64,000 nucleotides of DNA from Gymnothorax reevesii (Eukaryota; Chordata; Actinopteri; Anguilliformes; Muraenidae): assembly GCA_029721435.1 (NCBI GenBank), contig CM056583.1:51873620-51937619 (forward strand), given 5' to 3'. The translations under genes were made by a program, and so were the position numbers. This document shows positions 58,029-64,000 of this stretch, piece by piece. Each line of letters starts with the position of its first letter. Position 1 is the stretch's first letter. Below the pieces are notes generated by a model. It did no database searches, had not been told where the DNA came from, and worked only from the letters and a program-made list of their open reading frames with translations.

Positions 58029-58683
58029 CCAGAAGAAGCAAATCAATAATCTTAGGCATACGAGGAGCTCTGCACAAAGAAATATTGATCACTGTTCTGA
58101 CAAGAGCTGTGAGTGAAAAGACTCCTAATATACACACAGGAATGGTCACATGCACGTCCAGGAGTTCTACGTGCACAGAATAACAAGAGCAGGAGAGTGA
58201 TTAAGCACGTGCAAGAGATTCTCGCTGAAACTTAGGGAGAGGATGGCGAAAAGCAAAGGGCAGAGAATAGAACAGGGCGATTGTGAAGAGGTAATTAGTC
58301 TATTAGTAGCGGTACATTTTTACAACTTAAACTAGAGTGCTCATTAGTAATTATTAATCGAATATATATACATGGTTAATTGTGTTAGTAGACTATAATA
58401 CAAAATACAAATGTTAGTCTTGTTAGTAATCAGAACAGAAGGAAGAAAACGAGATACGAAGGAACAATTTAAACTCCGGACTTCGTTTAAATCACCCGAA
58501 TTCAGTGAGCACGCAGACAGGGAAGACGAACTGAACCAACTAGATCACAAGACAGGGGAGACAAGTGCAATGGAACTGACACATGGAATGAACCAAAAAC
58601 CTGAATATTACAAAAACCAAAAAGAATAAATAAAAGACAATAATCATGACACAAAATCAGCACATAAAACCAGAACCATGACA
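58029..58683 (-). mobile_element. solo LTR copy 3, second piece (5' part of the LTR)
   Basis: On the minus strand the LTR begins TGTCATGGTTCTGG (ending at 58683 on the plus strand). It continues the piece at 50480-50816 once the Gmr1-like element and one CTAT are removed, about 992 bp in all. A TATA-like stretch lies near 58127-58133 and CTTGTCAGAAC, shared with copies 1 and 2, near 58095-58106. Confidence 0.82.
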
Positions 58684-58688
58684 CAAGC

Positions 58689-59524
58689 TCCAGTGATGTC
58701 GCGTGACAGCCTTCAGCATGCCTGCGTCTTGTTGTCCAATCACGTTTCCTCTTTCGGTTTCGGCTCTGGTATTTCATTCATTGCTTCCACCTGTGCTTAA
58801 TTCTGAGTCTTGCTAAACTCTGAGTGAATACGTTCTCTGATAGGATAATTACTAACCAGCACTCATTTGAGGGTGATTGTTAATATTTCGTCACGCAGTA
58901 TTAACCTTAATTAACTAAATAGCGAGTGCGTTTGTTTCTAGCTTTAGTAATTCTTTCCTAAGCTTTCCCTGATTAACCGCGTTTAAGCTGAGCTTTCCTT
59001 CGCTTCTGTCATGGTGCTTTTTACTCGTCACCTTTGGATTTCCTTAATCTAAACTGTCTAGTTTGATTGATGGTCTCAGCGTCTTGTCTCGAGTCATTAT
59101 TGTTAACCCGGTTCTCATGTAATTGTTTATTAATCCCATGTGTTACTGTTCCAGTCGAGATTGCTTTTCGAGCCCCTGCCTCCTCTCGTGACTATCTGTG
59201 AAATCTCAGCTCCCGTGCCTTCCCGAGTATTTCCTTGTGCTATTTTTCTTGTTTTTTCCGCACCATCGTCTTGTCTCCCCGTTGTCAAGTCTCCCAGTGT
59301 TTTCCGTCAGTGTAGTTAGGTCCAGTTTTTGTTTTTTTATTTAACCACTCTTTGAGTGAGTACCTTTGTTTCCCTCTGCCTTTGGCAGTGTACTTTAGTT
59401 TTCCCAATCGTTCAGTGCATGTGCACGGTGTTTCTGGCTTGTCTGCCAATTTTCTCCTAGTGTTTTGTGTTTCAATAAACACTTCAATTCCTGCATCTGG
59501 TGTTCACCTGTCTACTTCCTAACA
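58689..59524 (+). mobile_element. solo LTR copy 4, second piece
   Basis: This continues 50363-50479 after removal of copy 3 and one CAAGC, for a total of about 953 bp. It has AATAAA at 59474-59479 and ends TACTTCCTAACA, followed by the AGTTC duplication. Confidence 0.82.
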
Positions 59525-59780
59525 AGTTCTATGAACATGACAATGAGTTCAGTGTTCTTCAGTGGCCTCCCCATTCACTAGATCTCAATATATATGTACT
59601 TTAGATATGGTCCATTGAGAAATGCACAGCATGAAACATGACAGATCTGCAGCAACTGTGCAATGCCATGTCAGCATGGACTGGAATCTCTATGGAATGT
59701 TTCAAGCACCTTGTTGTATTCAGGCCACAACAAATTTAGGCAGTTCCAGGGGCAAAGGTGGGTTACTCCCTCTATTAGAA
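59525..59780 (+). pseudogene. element A transposase, C-terminal part, second piece
   Basis: It resumes after the AGTTC duplication with GAACATGACAATGAGTTCAG (equivalent to the HDNEFTVL region) and CAGTGGCCTCCCCATTCACT (WPPQSPDLNP region), and later ACAGATCTGCAGCAACTGTG (NLQQLCDA region). Frameshifts are present. The element end follows near 59782-59806. Confidence 0.8.
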
Positions 59781-59808
59781 TAGTGTACCTAAGTGGCTAC
59801 TCAGTGTA

Positions 59809-60199
59809 TGCTGTATATATGCATACAATTTGCATGCATTAGACACATGCAGTGCAATGATAGAAAGTGTTCACCCCAATGTCAGCACTGGAAGACAGCT
59901 CTGTATGCTAATGAACTGTTTGCTTCAGCATCTCCCAGGGATTTGGAAGTTTCATCAGGAACTCTGCATCAGTGTCCCCACATATTGATTGGGTTCCCAC
60001 AAGCCTGGACTTGATGTCAGTTGGCCATGCAACCTTTTGTATAACAAGCACAGGCTGATGTACGAGGTTTGGAGGGTGAGCATAGACTCTACATTTAGAG
60101 GCTTCAAGAAAGCCATACCAAAGTATGTTGAATTACCTCTTTGTTTCCGTAGTGCAAGTAGCCCTATGGTCCAGGAACAGTCCTTCTTCATCAAATGGT
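59809..60199. other. unclassified sequence
   Basis: Overlapping open frames on both strands (59989-60336 and 60281-59955) have no recognisable similarity. I see no repeat ends here. Confidence 0.4.
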
Positions 60200-61660
60200 T
60201 CCAGTGTCCTTTTATTTCCTCCTTGATGTTACATGGACATATCATAGAGTGCTGTAAACTCAAAGACATATCACATGTCAACTCTGATATATCTCAGAGT
60301 GCTGTAAACCCATTGACATATCACAGAGTGCTTTAAATTGATTTACTTATCATAGAGTGCTGTAAACTCAAAAACATATCACATGTGAACTCTGACATGT
60401 TTCAGAGTGCTGTAAACCCATTGACATATCACAGAGTGCTTTAAATTGATTTACATATCACCGTGTGCTGTAAACTCATAGAAATATCACAGTGCTATAT
60501 ATAAATGTAGCGCAGAGTGCAGTAAGATCATAAACATATTGCAGAATCCTGTGAACGCAGGCACACCATAGAGTGCTTGAAAATCATAGACATATTGCCG
60601 AGTGTTGCAAATTCATGCAAATGTCACAAAGTGCTGTAAACTCATTGACATGTCACATAGTGCTGAAAACTCATTGACATATCACAGAGTGCTTTAAATG
60701 AACATACGTATCTCAAAGTGCTGTTAACTCATTGACATATCTGAGAGTGCTTTAAAATCAGATACATATTTCAGTGTTTCAAATTCATAAACCTATCACA
60801 GGTGTGCTGTAAAGTCAGACATATCACATAGCGGTGTAAACTCACAGACATATTGCAAAGTGCTGTAAATTCATATGCATATCACATAGAGCTGTAAACT
60901 CATAAACATATCGCAGATTGCTTTAAATTCATTGACATATCAACGAGTGCTTTAATTTCATGTACATATCACAAAGCCCTGCAACTTCATTAACATATTG
61001 CAAAGCCCAGTGAAGCCAGACATCACAGAATGCAGTCTATTCATAGACATTTTGCAAAGTGCTATAAATCCATAGACATATCACAGAGCACTGTAAATTC
61101 ATAAACACATCACAGAATGCTGTAAATTCCAAAACATCACTGGGCACTAAAAATCCGGTGCTCTGCACCATCTTTTGAATTTATAAATGCAACAGTGCAC
61201 AAATATATACTGACATTACAGAGTAAAATAAATTCATGGATACATCACTGAGCACTCCTAGTTGCTCAACATTGCACCATGCTACTACTCCATAAAGCTA
61301 TCACAAACCACTAGAGATTCATAAACATTCTGCAGCACTAGAAATTCATGAACATTGCACCACTTGTTAAATTCATTTACATATCTCAATTCACAGAAAT
61401 ATATAAACACGACCAAGCACTGTAAGCTCATAGGCATATCATAGAGCTCTACAAAGTCTCAGACATCACAAAGAATGAGAGCTATTGCCATTTCATGGAA
61501 TTCAAAATTCATGAATGCTATGCCACTTTTTATGTTTAAAAACATATCACAGTGCATTAACATATAAATATTGCAGAGTAATATAAGCTCATAGACATTT
61601 CACATTTCACAACGCTGTGTATTCACAAATGATATCACAAATCACATTTGTAATTCCTAT
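60200..61660. repeat. degenerate minisatellite, unit about 30 bp, about 45 copies
   Basis: Units like CATATCACAGAGTGCTGTAA followed by ACTCATTGA repeat across about 1.4 kb, with order best preserved at 60236-61120 and decaying rightward. A higher-order pattern is visible near the left edge, where a block of three to four units (about 60239-60340) recurs at about 60360-60460. Confidence 0.92.
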
Positions 61661-61689
61661 TCTATGTTGAGAAACACACCATATGCATC

Positions 61690-61922
61690 AATAAAACACG
61701 CATGTTTTCCAAAAGTTCCACTTTTGACGCATCAGCCCATGGACCATCATTCCAAAAGTCTTGGGGTCATCAAAATGGTTTTGGAAAATTTGACATAAGC
61801 TGTGTGGTCTTTTTGGTCAGCTGTGGTTTTTGCATCAGAGCTTTCCCACAGATGCCATTTTTGCCCAGTCTCTTTCCTTTTATTGAATTACGAACACCAC
61901 TTATTTCAGGCAAGTGAGACCA
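61690..61922 (-). pseudogene. Tc1-like transposase fragment (element C), first piece
   Basis: The antisense matches the region 18095-18290 of the Tc1-like element at 17327 (CAAAAGTCTTGGGGTCATCA, TGCCATTTTTGCCCAGTC, TATTGAATTACGAACA). It is interrupted by the insertion at 61923. Confidence 0.75.
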
Positions 61923-62278
61923 GGGCCTGGTTTCACAAAAATATTTCAGACTGGTCTATAGGGTTAGACCAGTGTAAAATGTGCACATAGATTAGTCTAA
62001 TGCAACTTAGATTGTTTCACAAAAATAAAGACTGCATAAGTTTCGGCCAAAAAAATTAGACACCTCATCCCCAGGCTAACTTAGGCTTTAGACCTTTTTT
62101 TTTTTTTTACCATGGTAACCAATCAGTTCCAGTTCCACCTTCTGACCACTGGTACTCGACCAAAAAAAAAAACATGGCTCATAATTTGTGGTTTGTAAAC
62201 ATCAAAATGGAGAGAGCAATGAGAAGGGAAAGAGTTTTTAGAGACCGCAGTAACCGATTTGAAATGAAAAAAAAAAAA

Positions 62279-62315
<37 letters not shown>

Positions 62316-62549
62316 TCTTCAAGGGGACCAAAGTTTTCCACTGGGGTAAAGGGAGCTGAGTGGCTGGATGCGACCATTTTTTTTTTTATTTGAAAAAGGT
62401 CTTCATTTACCCAGAATTCATTATGTAGTAGTCCTATTTAAGATAGACGCGAACTAAACTGCTTTGAGAAACGGCTGAATTTAGACGTCTTTCTGAATAG
62501 TGCTTGTGTCTAACCCATTGTCAGAGTCTATCTTTGTGAAACCAGCCCC
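61923..62549. mobile_element. nonautonomous DNA element with GGGCCTGGTTTCACAAA ends (627 bp)
   Basis: The left end GGGCCTGGTTTCACAAA and right end TTTGTGAAACCAGCCCC are inverted repeats, and the segment splits the element C homology. It contains an (AT)n microsatellite at 62283-62312 and A runs. End sequence recalls PIF/Harbinger-type MITEs of fish. No coding region. Confidence 0.7.
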
Positions 62550-62835
62550 TGAAGTGCCTTCGATGTTAGTCCGGGTTCTTTTGTGACCTCCTGTATGAGT
62601 CATTGACACACTCTTGGAGGAATTTTAGTAGTTCAGCCATGACTGGGAAGGTTGACTACTATTCCAAGTTCTCTTCATTTGTATAAAACGACTCTAACCA
62701 TGGTTTACTCGAGGCCCAGAATATCAGAAATGGCTTTGCAATCCTTTTCAAACTGACCGATATTAGTTACTCTTTTCTTATTAGTTTTAGAATTTCTTTA
62801 GATTACAGCATAATGTGCTGCTTTTTGCCGACTTC
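62550..62835 (-). pseudogene. Tc1-like transposase fragment (element C), second piece
   Basis: It matches 18310-18570 (TTCTTTTGTGACCTCCTGTA, CCAAGTTCTCTTCATTTGTA, AGAAATGGCTTTGCAATCCT), the N-terminal half of the transposase on the minus strand, with many indels. Confidence 0.75.
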
Positions 62836-62879
62836 ATATTGCTAGACAGGTTCAGCATCCCCTCTTCTTTTTAACATGG

Positions 62880-63892
62880 AGTGAGGGCATCTGGGAATTG
62901 AGGAGACAAGTTTCTTTAATTTAGCCATTGGAATTTGATCCCACTCTTGTTTAATACAGGCTTCCAGCTGCTGGAGAGTTATGGGTCTCCTTTGACTGAC
63001 TTTTTGTTTAATTATGCGCCAAATGTTCTAAATCGGTGAAAGATCAGGACTGCAGGTAGGCCAGTTCAGCACACAAACTCTTCTACTATGAAGCCATGCT
63101 GTCATAATAGCTGCAGTATGTGGTTTTGCATTGTCCTGCTGAAATACACATGGCCTTCCCTGGAATAGATGTCGTCTGGAGGGGAGCATATGTTGCTCTA
63201 AAACATTTATATACCTTTCAGCATTCATGGTGCTTTTGAAAACATGCAAGTGTCCCACACCATTTGCACTAATGCATCCTCATATGCTGGTTTTTGACCT
63301 GAACGCTGATAATAGGAGGGGTGACCTTTAGCTCTGAGAACAAGACGTCTATAATTTCCAACAAAAATGTCAAATTTGGACTCGTCTGACCACAGGACAC
63401 TTTGCCACTTTGCTACAGTCCATTTTAAATGAGCCTTGGCCCACAGAACACAGTCGTGTTTCTGGGTCATGCTCAACAAAGGTTTCCTTTTAGCATGATG
63501 GAGTTTTAGGTGGCGTCTGTGGTGTTTACAGACAGTGGTTTCTTGAAGTTTTCCTGGGCCCATTTAGTAATGTCAATGACAGAATCATGCCAGTGAGTGA
63601 TGCAGTGGCATCTGAGGGCCTAAAGATCAAGGGCATCCAGTAAAGGTCTTCAGCCTTGTCCCTTACGCACAGAGATTTTTCCAGTTTCTCTGAATCTTTT
63701 GATGATATTGTGCGCTGTCGATGATGAGACCTTCAAAGCATTTGTAATTTGACATTGAGGAAGTTTGTTTTTAAAGGATTCTACAAATTTTTTATGCAAG
63801 CCTTCACAGGTTGGAGAGCCTCTGGCCATGTTTCCTTCTGAGAGACTCAACCTCTCTAACACATCCCTTTTATAGCCAATCATGTTACACAC
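62880..63892 (-). pseudogene. Tc1-like transposase, frameshifted (element B family)
   Basis: Minus-strand pieces in order: a helix-turn-helix N-terminus (63892-63650; HKKFVESFKNKLPQCQI, SSSTAHNIIKRFRETGKIS), a middle part (63563-63225; HHRRHLKLHHAKRKPLLS, VLWSDESKFDIFVGN with the first catalytic Asp), and a C-terminal part (63258-63028; GHLHVFKSTMNAERYINVLE, VFQQDNAKPHTA, CSPDLSPI). Three frame breaks are seen. It is the same family as the fragment at 46112. The element continues beyond 64000, so its right end is outside the window. Confidence 0.85.
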
Positions 63893-64000
63893 CTGATGTC
63901 AGTTAATTACTTGCTAAATGTTCTTTCAGCAGATTCTCTTATACATTCATTACTTTTTCAGCCCTTTTTTTGCCTGTGTCCCAACTCTTTTGAGACCTGT
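63893..64000 (-). mobile_element. upstream leader of the truncated Tc1-like element
   Basis: The stretch GTGTCCCAACTCTTTTGAGA near the window edge is part of the noncoding flank typical of this family. The terminal repeat lies outside the window. Confidence 0.6.

Larger units (their letters stand above)
45957..59806 (+). mobile_element. old Tc1-like transposon hosting the nested insertions (element A)
   Basis: The left end CTCTCAGTGATCACTTTAAT (after TA at 45955) and right end GTACCTAAGTGGCTACTCAG (ending before TA near 59807) are the inverted ends of the common fish family whose ends read CACTGAGTGGCCAC. The first 150 nt keep that family's AATCAGCCAATCATGTGGCA-like block (46018-46040, diverged) and a GCATAAAAGC block. 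The C-terminal transposase survives in two pieces (50060-50362 and 59525-59780). The span is inflated by later insertions, and the section 46110-50060 is not all original element. Confidence 0.7.

Noticed and set aside
1..64000. CRISPR arrays, bacterial operons or phage genes
   Set aside because: The tandem repeats have degenerate units without unique spacers, and the gene structure is intron-containing and vertebrate.

Overview
The window is nuclear DNA from a ray-finned fish. This rests on three things: long GT-AG introns interrupting a vertebrate gene, the transposon families present (Tc1-like, hAT, piggyBac-like, an L2/Rex-like LINE and a Gmr1-type Ty3/gypsy element, all common in teleosts), and abundant microsatellites. 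No rRNA, tRNA or CRISPR was seen.

Positions 469-44523 (+) hold the last six coding exons of mctp1 (multiple C2 and transmembrane domain-containing protein 1). The exons are 469-588, 8740-8796, 33441-33550, 35969-36078, 40247-40344 and 44452-44523. They join in frame at consensus splice sites and encode both C-terminal membrane segments, the acidic linker between them, and the conserved tail ending in a stop at 44521. The C2 domains lie upstream of the window. The 3' UTR probably ends near the AATAAA at 45293. The introns are large and carry most of the repeats. These include a CpG-rich block (about 3890-4515), two roughly 1.95 kb elements with TTAA-flanked ends, a LINE split by a solo LTR, a three-copy 146-bp tandem repeat, a nearly complete Tc1-like element, a terminal-inverted-repeat element inside an older repeat, a hAT element containing a foldback, and a minisatellite next to an exon.

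Downstream of mctp1 (45311-64000) I see no host gene. The region is a nest of mobile elements. A Tc1-like element (ends at 45957 and 59806) contains a solo LTR (copy 4, TSD AGTTC). That LTR contains a second solo LTR of the same family in the opposite orientation (copy 3, TSD CAAGC). Copy 3 contains a full-length Gmr1-like retrotransposon (50817-58024, TSD CTAT), and the leader of that retrotransposon contains a further solo LTR (copy 2, TSD AGATT). The Gmr1-like element still has one open 1613-codon gag-pol frame in which integrase precedes reverse transcriptase, and two LTRs that are almost identical apart from an exact 36-bp inversion. The nest also holds a 190-codon open frame of unrecognised, probably transposon-derived, origin at 47424-47996. 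After it come a roughly 30-bp minisatellite (60200-61660) and decayed Tc1-like transposases reaching the window edge.

All calls come from reading the sequence and from family knowledge. No database search was run.
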